This document shows positions 49,029-55,910 of a stretch of 55,910 nt of DNA, one piece after another (the first letter of the stretch is position 1; each line of letters starts with the position of its first letter). The stretch is from Gammaproteobacteria bacterium (lineage in GTDB: Bacteria; Pseudomonadota; Gammaproteobacteria; Steroidobacterales; Steroidobacteraceae), in assembly GCA_030038755.1 (NCBI GenBank), contig JASHSK010000324.1, positions 1-55,910 of the forward strand, written 5' to 3'. The position numbers and the translations under genes are program-made. The notes below the pieces were generated by a model, which was given only the letters and a program-made list of their open reading frames with translations, did no database searches and had not been told where the DNA came from.

Positions 49029-49424
49029 TCACGCGATGAGCATCATCCCCGCACCATTCGCCGCCGTACGGTCGAAGGTCATCGTTCTATCGCAGCCTGC
49101 TGCGTGGGCAGTACGTTCGATGAGACAGTCTGCGAAATCCGCTGAGCTTGCACGAAAGACACGCAGTGCCTGGCCGACTTGCTCGGCGCGGTCCACGACG
49201 AGCTCTTTCGCCCGCAGGAGCCCATCCAGCGCCTGCGAAATCTGCTCTCGCGTCAAGTCGTAGCAGGAGTTGAGGACCCATACGAGCTCGATGAGCGCGA
49301 CAACGGACACGAAACCCGCCGTCTCAGGCGTGAGCGACTCGATGAACCGCGTCGCTTTGGCTGATTGCTTCGGATCGTCCTGCATGACATACCGGACGAG
49401 GACATTGGTATCGAGACCGATCAT
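49029..49424 (-). CDS. Toxin, PIN-domain ribonuclease (VapC-like)
   Basis: 131 residues. Acidic PIN residues include Asp5 in MIGLDTNVLVRY, Glu in ALIELVWVLNSCYD, Asp in SSADFADCLIERTAHAAG and the final TFDRTAAN. Downstream of its AbrB-type antitoxin on the minus strand, with a 24-bp gap. It closes toward the convergent arnD gene. Confidence 0.88.
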   Translation of the reverse strand: MIGLDTNVLVRYVMQDDPKQSAKATRFIESLTPETAGFVSVVALIELVWVLNSCYDLTREQISQALDGLLRAKELVVDRAEQVGQALRVFRASSADFADCLIERTAHAAGCDRTMTFDRTAANGAGMMLIA

Positions 49425-49448
49425 CGGAATCGCCCGCCCGCCACGGAT

Positions 49449-49691
49449 TTACCGCGCTGCAGCTCCGCGCCTGGCGATCGCGGCGTTCATCTCCTCGATC
49501 GACACCGTCCGCCTGGGCCTGCCGAACATGCCTTTCAGCGCTGTCACCGAGCGTGTCGCGGGCACGAGCTCGAAGCGCCCTGGCTCAACCTCCACGAATT
49601 CCACGCGATCGCCTGTGTCGAGCCCAAGCGCCTGTCGTACCTCGATCGGTATGGTGATCTGCCCTTTGCCTGTTACGGTTGCGGCGGCCAT
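49449..49691 (-). CDS. Antitoxin, AbrB/SpoVT-type
   Basis: 80 residues: the swapped hairpin MAAATVTGKGQITIPIEVRQALGLDTGDRVEFVEV and a basic C-terminal tail. The start ATG 49691 has a CAGGAGA ribosome-binding site; a longer in-frame start at 49820 would run through non-coding sequence. An inverted repeat sits 13-35 bp upstream (49705-49726). Confidence 0.87.
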   Translation of the reverse strand: MAAATVTGKGQITIPIEVRQALGLDTGDRVEFVEVEPGRFELVPATRSVTALKGMFGRPRRTVSIEEMNAAIARRGAAAR

Positions 49692-49704
49692 CGAGTTCTC
49701 CTGA

Positions 49705-49726
49705 ATCCTTACTTTTATGTAAGGAT
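49705..49726. promoter_or_regulatory. Inverted repeat upstream of the third antitoxin
   Basis: ATCCTTAC-N6-GTAAGGAT (49705-49712 with 49719-49726), a perfect 8-bp dyad. The half-site ATCCTT/AAGGAT is the same as in the operator at 35117-35154. Confidence 0.6.
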
Positions 49727-49774
49727 ACCATACCCGCGGCGCTCGCGTAGGCCGCGGCGGCCGGCCCCGTGTGC

Positions 49775-49780
49775 TACAAT
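49775..49780 (+). promoter_or_regulatory. Extended -10 promoter, possibly leaderless
   Basis: TGC-TACAAT (TG at 49772-49773) is an extended -10. Transcription would start about 6-7 bases later, at the ATG of the small lipoprotein (49787). No -35 match is evident. Confidence 0.4.
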
Positions 49781-49786
49781 GGATCC

Positions 49787-50059
49787 ATGGTGATGCGGCA
49801 TCACCGCTTCGCTCTGACACTGGCCGCGACCGGTGCGGTGGCCCTGGCGGGCTGTGCGTCCAGTACTTTGACCACCCGTACGGCCGCGCGCGCGGCCGCG
49901 CCGCAGCTGGTCACCGGCTCCATGATTCCGCAGACGCAACCGCAGGCGAATCCGGCGCTGCGGATCTACGGGGACAAATCCCTGCAGAATACCCCTTATC
50001 TCACTCCGGCCCCCGCGCTCCAGTATCTCGACCCCTCGGTCTCCATCGTAAACCACTGA
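49787..50059 (+). CDS. Small predicted lipoprotein
   Basis: 90 residues with a lipoprotein signal (LALAGC-type lipobox, ALAGC near residue 23) and a Thr/Ala/Pro-rich mature part of about 68 residues that ends SVSIVNH. No domain recognised. Two adjacent ATGs (49787 and 49793) are possible. Divergent from the third antitoxin. Confidence 0.6.
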   Translation: MVMRHHRFALTLAATGAVALAGCASSTLTTRTAARAAAPQLVTGSMIPQTQPQANPALRIYGDKSLQNTPYLTPAPALQYLDPSVSIVNH

Positions 50060-50176
50060 TTCGCGGCTCACTGCTTTCGCTTTGCCATGCGGGGCCGAAC
50101 TGCGCGCGGGCATCATTGGAGTATTCGCCAGTCCCACGGCGCGCACCGCTCGGACCGGCGTGGCATCATTGGCCGG

Positions 50177-50920
50177 ATGACCGACACCAGGCCCGCGGGC
50201 GATGCGGTTCGCAACACCATCTACAAGCGCTATACCGGGCGGCGCATGGGGCCGATGCGTCGGGCGCTGTACCGGGTGGCCGCACCGCTCGTCCTGGGGC
50301 TTGCGCGCCTGTGGTGGCACAGTTGCCGCGTCGTCGCCGTCGTCGGGGAGGAGCATCTGGATCAGGTGCTCGCCCGCTGGCCCTCGTTCCTGCCGTGCTA
50401 CTGGCACCAGCACACGCTGTTCTGCGCGCAGTACCTGCTGCGCGAGCAGCGCCGTCGGCCGCTGCGCGTCGGCTTCCTGATCAGTCCCTCGGTCGACGGA
50501 GAGCTCGGTGCCATGATCCTGCGCCGCGCCGGCGCCCACGTGATCCGCGGCTCTTCCTCGCGCACCGGGGCGCTCGCACTCAAGGAGTACTACCAGGCGC
50601 TGACGCGCGATGCCGTCTCTCCGGTCGTCAGCCCCGACGGCCCGCGCGGCCCGCGCTTTCAGTTCAAGCCCGGGGCCGTGCTGCTCGCACAGATGTCCGG
50701 TCGCCCCATCGTGCCGATGGCCTATGCCGCCTCACGCGCCTGGTTCGTACACTGGGACCGATTCGTCCTACCGATGCCGTTTGCGCGCATCGTCATCGCG
50801 ATCGGAGAGCCGCATACGGTGCCGCGTGTGCTTGACGCGGTGCGGCTCGAGGGCCTGCAGACCGAGATGGCCGATGCGCTGCGTGCGACCTTCGAGTCGG
50901 CGCGTCTCGCGCTCGGCTGA
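50177..50920 (+). CDS. DUF374-type lysophospholipid acyltransferase family protein
   Basis: 247 residues. The block LVVVGEEHLDQVL-like start, then YWHQHTLFCAQYLL with the HxxxxD-like motif area, and VVSPDGPRGPRFQFKPGAVLLAQMSGRPIVPMAYA, match DUF374 (lysophospholipid/lipid acyltransferase-like, LpxL relative). It probably acylates a membrane lipid; the exact acceptor is unknown. It follows the small lipoprotein gene. Confidence 0.8.
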   Translation: MTDTRPAGDAVRNTIYKRYTGRRMGPMRRALYRVAAPLVLGLARLWWHSCRVVAVVGEEHLDQVLARWPSFLPCYWHQHTLFCAQYLLREQRRRPLRVGFLISPSVDGELGAMILRRAGAHVIRGSSSRTGALALKEYYQALTRDAVSPVVSPDGPRGPRFQFKPGAVLLAQMSGRPIVPMAYAASRAWFVHWDRFVLPMPFARIVIAIGEPHTVPRVLDAVRLEGLQTEMADALRATFESARLALG

Positions 50921-50929
50921 GCCACCGCG

Positions 50930-51355
50930 ATGCGGCTGACCTTAGGCATCCTCCTACTGGCGCTGCTGTGGGCGTTTCGTCTGGCGCGCGTCGCCGTGGC
51001 GCTCGTGGGTCTGGCGAGCTGGCTCGGCGACGTCTGGGCGCTGCTGATCGTCGCGCTGGCTGCGGCCGCGCGACTGCACTGGTTATTGCGCGTGGCGGCA
51101 TTCCTCACGCTGTGGCTGCTGTGGCACTGGCCCTGGTGGGTGGCGCTGCCGTTGGCCGTGCCCCGGGGAGTGCTGGTGCTGCCAGGGCTGATCAATACGG
51201 CGCTCGCGCGCCTGCGCCATCCGCGTCCCCGCTGGCCGGCGCCGCCGGGGGCGCACGTGGCACAGGCCGCACAGGTGGCGCAGGTGGCGCAGGTGGCACA
51301 GGTGGTGCCGCCACCGCCGGGAGCTGAGCTGCGGCCGGGTGCCGCCGGGAAGTAA
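50930..51355 (+). CDS. Small membrane protein with repeat-extended tail
   Basis: 141 residues with three or four hydrophobic helices in the first 95, Leu/Val/Ala/Trp-rich. The tail is low-complexity, with AQVAQVAQV from a 9-bp repeat (51248-51310). No family recognised. It starts 10 bp after the acyltransferase stop and ends on the base before the GT11-like start, so the three genes likely form a unit. Confidence 0.65.
   Translation: MRLTLGILLLALLWAFRLARVAVALVGLASWLGDVWALLIVALAAAARLHWLLRVAAFLTLWLLWHWPWWVALPLAVPRGVLVLPGLINTALARLRHPRPRWPAPPGAHVAQAAQVAQVAQVAQVVPPPPGAELRPGAAGK
51248..51310. repeat. 9-bp tandem repeat, about seven units
   Basis: Imperfect copies of GTGGCGCAG, including two identical units at 51275-51283 and 51284-51292. 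Confidence 0.85.
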
Positions 51356-52429
51356 GTGCTGCGCTTCTGTCTGGCGCGAGTGCAGACCCAGGGGCACGGG
51401 CTCGGCAACGAGCTCGTACCCTGGGCGCGTGCCTTCCTGGCCTCGCAGGTGCTCAATGCCCGGCTGTTGCCGCCGGCCTTCGGTCTGAACCGGCGCGAGT
51501 ACTGGCGGCATTTCGGGACGGCGCCCGATGATTGGATCTACCACCGGGCGATCGAGCGGCTGCTGCCGGCGGTGCCCTTCACCGAGGCGGATTATCTCGA
51601 GCACGGCGGCGACGACGTCGTGGTTGCGCTGCGCCGCTTCGCGGCGGCGCGCTCCTTGCAGCGCCGCGCCGCCTACGTGCTGATCACCGAAGGTCTATGG
51701 GGCGGCTTCTATCACGTGCAGTCGGCGCGTGACTTCATGCGCGCCACGCTCTATCAAAGCCGCTTCGCGGCCGCGAACCTGCTGCGCCTGCGCGAGCGCA
51801 TCGATCCCGACAGGATCCTCGTGGGCATGCACGTGCGACTCGGGGACTTCAAGCCTGCGGTGCCGGCGGCCGAACATCGGGATGTGCCCAACGTCGCCCT
51901 GCCGCTCGAGTGGTTCTGCAACATCGCCGACTCGCTGCGCCGGCTGCTTCCCGACCAGCTGCAGTTCCTGCTGGTCAGCGACGGCACACCCGAGCAGCTG
52001 CGGCCGCTCATGCAGCGAGTGCCCTGCATCACGAGCGCGGATCTGCCCAATGGTGACTGCTCCGATGCGCTCGCGCTGGCGGACAGCGACCTGCTGGTCT
52101 GCTCCGCCTCCACGTACAGCCATCTGGCGGCGTTTCTGTCCGACTCACCCTATATCTGGTTCGCGCCGAACCTGTACCAGCACGCCGAGGGTTGCTATTC
52201 CACCGGCAACCCCGAGACGGACCTGCGGCGGCCCGACAGTCCGCGCATGCGCGCGCTGCGTGATTTCGTCGCCCATCGGGACCACTGGGCGTCGCGCGGC
52301 TTTGCGGTGGACATGGACGGGGAGGTATCCGCGCAGCTGGTGCAGATCCTGCGGGAGCGGCACGCGCGCCGACGCTGGCAGTCGGACCTGATGCGCGGCG
52401 GCGTGTCGCCGGTGCGGCCCGCGAATTGA
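51356..52429 (+). CDS. GT11-like glycosyltransferase (alpha-1,2-fucosyltransferase type)
   Basis: 357 residues. QGHGLGNELVPWARAFLAS near the N-terminus and ILVGMHVRLGDFK near residue 160 (HxRxGD-type nucleotide motif), with LLVSDGTPEQL and CSASTYSHLAAFLSDSPYIWFAP in the C-terminal half, fit family GT11, which uses GDP-fucose. The acceptor may be an O-antigen or capsular sugar. GTG start 51356 comes on the base after the preceding stop. Confidence 0.75.
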   Translation: MLRFCLARVQTQGHGLGNELVPWARAFLASQVLNARLLPPAFGLNRREYWRHFGTAPDDWIYHRAIERLLPAVPFTEADYLEHGGDDVVVALRRFAAARSLQRRAAYVLITEGLWGGFYHVQSARDFMRATLYQSRFAAANLLRLRERIDPDRILVGMHVRLGDFKPAVPAAEHRDVPNVALPLEWFCNIADSLRRLLPDQLQFLLVSDGTPEQLRPLMQRVPCITSADLPNGDCSDALALADSDLLVCSASTYSHLAAFLSDSPYIWFAPNLYQHAEGCYSTGNPETDLRRPDSPRMRALRDFVAHRDHWASRGFAVDMDGEVSAQLVQILRERHARRRWQSDLMRGGVSPVRPAN

Positions 52430-52469
52430 TTGCGGCGGCCACGTGACCGGGCAGGCTGCGGCAGGGTAG

Positions 52470-52507
52470 AAAAAGCCCGGGAAACATGCGTTGCATGTCT
52501 CCCGGGC
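52470..52507 (-). terminator. Intrinsic terminator of the TonB-dependent receptor gene
   Basis: On the minus strand a 15-bp stem (52475-52489 with 52493-52507, 14 of 15 paired) and 3-base loop are followed by five T (52470-52474). Lies 72 bp after the receptor stop. On the plus strand no T run follows, so it serves the minus gene. Confidence 0.85.
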
Positions 52508-52578
52508 CGCTGCGATTGAGCCCGCGAGCGATCGCCCCTTGCCGACCGCCGAGGGGCCGATCCGCTATGAGACTACGA

Positions 52579-55500
52579 CTACAGGAACTGGTACTTCAGC
52601 CTGAGGTAAAAGGCCCGGCCGGTCGGGTCGGAAAATACCGGGTTGTAGCCGGCCTGCCAATTCTCGATCTGGTTTGAAAAGGGCGGATTGGTGTTCAGAA
52701 CGTTCCGGATTCCGAACATCACGGTCAATGCATTAATCGGCTTCCAGGATACGTAGGGATTCCACAGCGAATAGTTCGCGACGTGCAGGGGCTGCCCCGC
52801 CTCGCTCGCATACTGATCGGTATAGTCGGACAGGAAGCGGTTCTCTATACCGGCGCCCCAAACGCCCATAGGGCTTGCCCAATCAAGCGTAAAGGTATGC
52901 GACCACTTGATGACCGGCTGGAACCCCTGGTTGAGCCAACCATCCAGATTGATCTCCGGACCGTTCGTGTACGCCTGCAAAAGGTACTGGGTGACGAGGG
53001 TGCCCTCCAGGTCGACCCTGAATTGGCCGACGCGGGTGTGAACCGTATAGTCGGCACTCAGATCAAGGCCGTTGGTCGAAATGCCGCCGGTGTTCTGGTA
53101 CGTCTGGATGATGTATCCGCACGTGGACGCGGTGTAAGTCGGACAGGCGGTGTTGGCTTCCGGCGCCTGAGTCAGCGTCCCGGCGCTGTTCAATACGTAA
53201 TAGTTCGCGAATTCGGTGGGATTGCCATAGATCACGGAATCCGGGATCTGCTGAATCTCGTCCTTGAGGACGACTCTGTAGTAGTCGACCGTCACGCCCA
53301 GGTTGCTGATGGGTTCGACGATAAAGCCGAAATCGAAGTTCTCGGATGTCTCCGGTTTCAGGGTGCGGTTACCGCCGGTCAACGACATGCCTTGTGCGGT
53401 GCAGTTCGAATACGTGAAGACCGTGGTGTACACGCCAGACGCGCAACCCGGCCCGTCCATGGTGCCGGCATCCGCGCCAAAGATCTGCGGCAGATACAGT
53501 TGCACGAGCGAAGGCGCTCTGAAGCCGGTGGAGGCGGCTCCTCTGAAGGTCAGGATGTGGAAGGGTTGATAGCGAAACGAGATCTTCCCATTGTTCGTGT
53601 CGCCGAAATCGCTGTACCTGTCCTCACGATCCGATGCAGTAATTTCAAATTCTCTGGTGATGGGGACATTCAGCTCGGTATACACGGCCTGGGTGTTGCG
53701 ATGCCCTGAAATCGCCTCGGGCGGGTAATACGTCGCGGTGTACAACGTCTGTGCCAGCCCGGTCGACGCGAAGTTGATACCCTGATATTCGGTATCGAAG
53801 CCTATTCCGAGGGTTGCAGGACGACCGGCACCGAAGGCGTCACCCAGCGGGTGGGTGGCGTTGCCGTTGAGGCTATACAGCTGCAGAGACCCCGTCGCCA
53901 GATCGCCGTTCAGATACGCGCTGTTGATCAGAGCCTGTCCGGCCGCGCTCTGTGCACCGAAGGGGTTGATCAGCGGGCTGAGTACGCCGCCGGGGGCCAG
54001 CACCGCATAATTCGCATAGCCTCCGGAAACATCCAGCACGTTGTGGTTGACACTGTAGTCGAAGGCTCCAGTGTAGTCCCAGCCGCCGTTGCTGCCCGTC
54101 AGCGACAGCAGCACCCTTTGCTCCGTGTTGACGTCTCCCTCGTAGCGATTGTTGTTCGGGTCGGTCCAGCCGGCCGTAATGGGGCCGCCCAGAACGGGTG
54201 ATGCCGTGGTGCAGGTCCCATAGCACGTCGACTCGGCGGCCGTCGGGTAATACGGACTGGAGGGGTCCATCACGAAGGAATACGTCTGGGGTCCTCCCCA
54301 GGTGGTGACCTCGAAGCGGGAATACAGGTACTGGAGGCTCAGCTGGTTGTTTCCCGCGAGCGTCTTGGTGAACGAGGCCAATCCGGAGATCTGGTCGGAG
54401 GGCGGAATCAGATCGACCGCTGCGGAGTACAGGTAGGCGCAGTTGCCGAAATACTCGGTCAGGTGTGGATTGCCGGTGCAGGCCGGATAACCGACCTGCC
54501 AGGTATTTGGCATTGCCACCCCACCAACCGTGTAATCATCCAGATAGCTGCCCGGCCAGGTCCCCATCGGTCCATTTTGGTTTTCCAGCCCCAGGGACGG
54601 ATTGAATCCCGTCGAAGCGAATGACCTCTGCGACGCCGTCAATTCATCGGTCTTGCTGTAATTTCCGGCAAACATGAAGTTATAACCGTCGGACGCGACA
54701 CTGCCCTTCCCCCAGGTGATACTCGCGTCGCCCCCGGCGCCACCGGGATCCTGCGGCTCCGTCCCCTCGAGATCCACTTCTCCGTTCTCGTAATTCTTTT
54801 TGGTGATGAAGTTGATGACACCGGCAATGGCATCCGAGCCGTACAGTGAGGAGGCACCTTCCCTGAGGACCTCGATGTGGTCGATCGCCGCAAGGGGAAT
54901 GCCGTTCAAGTCCACCGCGTCTCCCGTGACGACGCTGTTCGCCAGCCGCTGGCCATCCAGGAGCACCAGAGTGTGGGAATCGCCCAGGCCGCGCAGGTTG
55001 GCGAATGAGCCGCCTCCATAGGCCCAACTCGAGACGCTCGACTGAGTCGTTACCGTGGATTGGTTGGTGGCGATCTGCGCCAGTGCCTGCTCGACCGTCG
55101 AGATGCCCATGGCTTTGAGGCTGTCCGTCGTCACGGTCGTTATGGCTTCTGCGGTTTCGGCAGCGGGCCTCGCGATGAGGGACCCAGTGACGACGACCTC
55201 TTGCAGTTGCTGTCCCTGATCGGCCCCGGCGGCCTGATCGGCCCCGGCGCTCTGATCGGCTCCGGCGGCCTGATCGGCCCCGGCGTTCTGATCGGCCGCG
55301 GCGCTCTGATTGGCTCCCTGGGCGTTCTGGGCGATCAGCGGGCTTTTGGCGGTCGGCTCCTTCTGAGCCTTTTGGGTTTTCTGATTGGTCTGTGCCGGCT
55401 GTGCGGCGTTGGCGCTCTGCGTGTTCTGATCGCCCTGAGTGCTTTGTGCGCTTCCGGCGGTGCTGCCGCTCTGTTGCGCTTGAGCGGCAAGGCTCACGGC

Positions 55501-55614
55501 GCCACCGATGACGATCAGTGTTGCGAGGACGAGTCGGCGCCTCGTTTTTGTTCGTAGCCTTTTTTTGGTGGTGGTGGTTAAGACATAAGAAGGAGTCCCT
55601 GATGACTCTGACAT
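52579..55614 (-). CDS. TonB-dependent outer-membrane receptor
   Basis: 1011 residues. The signal peptide is followed by a Gln/Asn/Ala-rich N-terminal linker (about 35-130). The plug domain starts at LQEVVVTGSLIARPAAETAEAITTVTTDSL and includes LVLLDGQRLANS and HIEVLREGASSLYGSDAIAGVINFITKK. The long barrel ends KYQFL. No substrate is predictable; receptors of this lineage often take up large sugars or unknown nutrients. GGGAGA precedes ATG 55614. The linker is extended by an 18-bp repeat at 55216-55323. The gene has a terminator but no visible operon partners. Confidence 0.9.
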   Translation of the reverse strand: MSESSGTPSYVLTTTTKKRLRTKTRRRLVLATLIVIGGAVSLAAQAQQSGSTAGSAQSTQGDQNTQSANAAQPAQTNQKTQKAQKEPTAKSPLIAQNAQGANQSAAADQNAGADQAAGADQSAGADQAAGADQGQQLQEVVVTGSLIARPAAETAEAITTVTTDSLKAMGISTVEQALAQIATNQSTVTTQSSVSSWAYGGGSFANLRGLGDSHTLVLLDGQRLANSVVTGDAVDLNGIPLAAIDHIEVLREGASSLYGSDAIAGVINFITKKNYENGEVDLEGTEPQDPGGAGGDASITWGKGSVASDGYNFMFAGNYSKTDELTASQRSFASTGFNPSLGLENQNGPMGTWPGSYLDDYTVGGVAMPNTWQVGYPACTGNPHLTEYFGNCAYLYSAAVDLIPPSDQISGLASFTKTLAGNNQLSLQYLYSRFEVTTWGGPQTYSFVMDPSSPYYPTAAESTCYGTCTTASPVLGGPITAGWTDPNNNRYEGDVNTEQRVLLSLTGSNGGWDYTGAFDYSVNHNVLDVSGGYANYAVLAPGGVLSPLINPFGAQSAAGQALINSAYLNGDLATGSLQLYSLNGNATHPLGDAFGAGRPATLGIGFDTEYQGINFASTGLAQTLYTATYYPPEAISGHRNTQAVYTELNVPITREFEITASDREDRYSDFGDTNNGKISFRYQPFHILTFRGAASTGFRAPSLVQLYLPQIFGADAGTMDGPGCASGVYTTVFTYSNCTAQGMSLTGGNRTLKPETSENFDFGFIVEPISNLGVTVDYYRVVLKDEIQQIPDSVIYGNPTEFANYYVLNSAGTLTQAPEANTACPTYTASTCGYIIQTYQNTGGISTNGLDLSADYTVHTRVGQFRVDLEGTLVTQYLLQAYTNGPEINLDGWLNQGFQPVIKWSHTFTLDWASPMGVWGAGIENRFLSDYTDQYASEAGQPLHVANYSLWNPYVSWKPINALTVMFGIRNVLNTNPPFSNQIENWQAGYNPVFSDPTGRAFYLRLKYQFL
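55216..55323. repeat. 18-bp tandem repeat, six units, in the receptor linker
   Basis: Units 55216-55233, 55234-55251, 55252-55269, 55270-55287, 55288-55305 and 55306-55323, consensus CTGATCGGCCCCGGCGCT, read on the minus strand as repeated AGADQA. Confidence 0.92.
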
Positions 55615-55910
55615 GGCTGTCTCCCTAAACTCAGGACACGCCAAATTCCTCTAACCAAACACGGGGTCATGCTCACCAACTTGTGAGCAAGAAGATCTCG
55701 GCGCGTCCTACGGCCAATGACTGCGCAGCAATGGCTTAGCACTTCTTCTCGCGCTTCTGTGGAATGCTGAATCGAGCTTTGCGCATTGAGACCAAAGCTG
55801 CTCCTAGTGAAGCTAGGATAACTCGACCAAACAGAGGCGTACAGCGTCTCGTGGTGTTCGGGCAACAGCGGATGATCCGGGAGCGATGCACTTCACACCT
55901 CTGGACCGTT
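55615..55910. other. Leader region of the TonB receptor, no gene seen
   Basis: 296 bp to the window edge, less GC-rich than its surroundings. Two small inverted repeats are seen: GCTCAC/GTGAGC (55671-55688) and TCCTAG/CTAGGA (55802-55818). I cannot assign a promoter or a riboswitch. Confidence 0.5.

Noticed and set aside
52783-53709. Plus-strand frame of 308 codons inside the receptor gene
   Set aside because: Antisense shadow of the TonB-dependent receptor; no family resemblance.
55578-55865. Minus-strand frame in the receptor leader
   Set aside because: No domain, overlaps the receptor start, and its codons cross inverted repeats; treated as leader sequence.

Overview
The window is GC-rich, gene-dense bacterial chromosome. 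MinCDE, a complete lipid A aminoarabinose (arn) operon, a TonB-dependent receptor, outer-membrane barrels and lipoproteins point to a Gram-negative gammaproteobacterium. Gene content resembles the Nevskiales/Steroidobacterales/Xanthomonadales end of the class, but that placement is inference. I see no rRNA, tRNA, CRISPR array, insertion sequence, integrase or prophage gene.

Layout. 1-4.7 kb: LytS/LytTR-type two-component pair, a small exported Tyr/Pro-rich protein, a TetR regulator and an exported alpha/beta hydrolase. 5-8.6 kb: secreted phosphoesterase followed by a di-haem cytochrome c peroxidase and a one-domain membrane peptide. 8.7-13 kb: minCDE, a uracil-DNA glycosylase-like gene (convergent), a carboxylesterase and a VOC protein. 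13-16.5 kb: phosphoglucomutase with a HAD phosphatase, and a lone type IV pilin accessory protein. 16.8-24.4 kb: three LuxR-type regulators around a two-gene unit for an NHL-repeat lipoprotein and an outer-membrane protein. 24.6-28.6 kb: GFA protein and the modE-modA-modB-modC molybdate uptake operon behind a ModE-box-like dyad. 28.8-34.3 kb: superoxide dismutase, threonine/serine dehydratase, isoaspartyl peptidase, M16 peptidase. 34.4-38.6 kb: two toxin-antitoxin pairs, then a BNR-repeat protein / MoaD-like / MoeB-rhodanese operon. 38.8-49 kb: an outer-membrane protein and the arn operon, with ArnA split into two genes and two ArnT-like transferases. 49-52.4 kb: a third toxin-antitoxin pair, small lipoprotein, DUF374 acyltransferase, membrane protein and a GT11-like glycosyltransferase. 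52.5-55.9 kb: TonB-dependent receptor with its terminator and leader region.

Two cross-cutting signals stand out. First, regulators and envelope genes share operator-like DNA. Two LuxR genes 7.7 kb apart, in opposite orientation, carry the same promoter-sized element (26 conserved bases in 42, same spacing). A dyad with core TCCCA-N2-TGGGA precedes the lipoprotein/OMP operon and a distant outer-membrane gene, and a weaker copy precedes the third LuxR gene. Together these suggest a small envelope regulon that I cannot match to a described one. Second, the window is peppered with short tandem duplications (unit 7-21 bp, most often 18), sitting either at gene ends or in the flexible linkers of ordinary enzymes, including one beside the self-cleavage site of the isoaspartyl peptidase and one inside the serine/threonine dehydratase.
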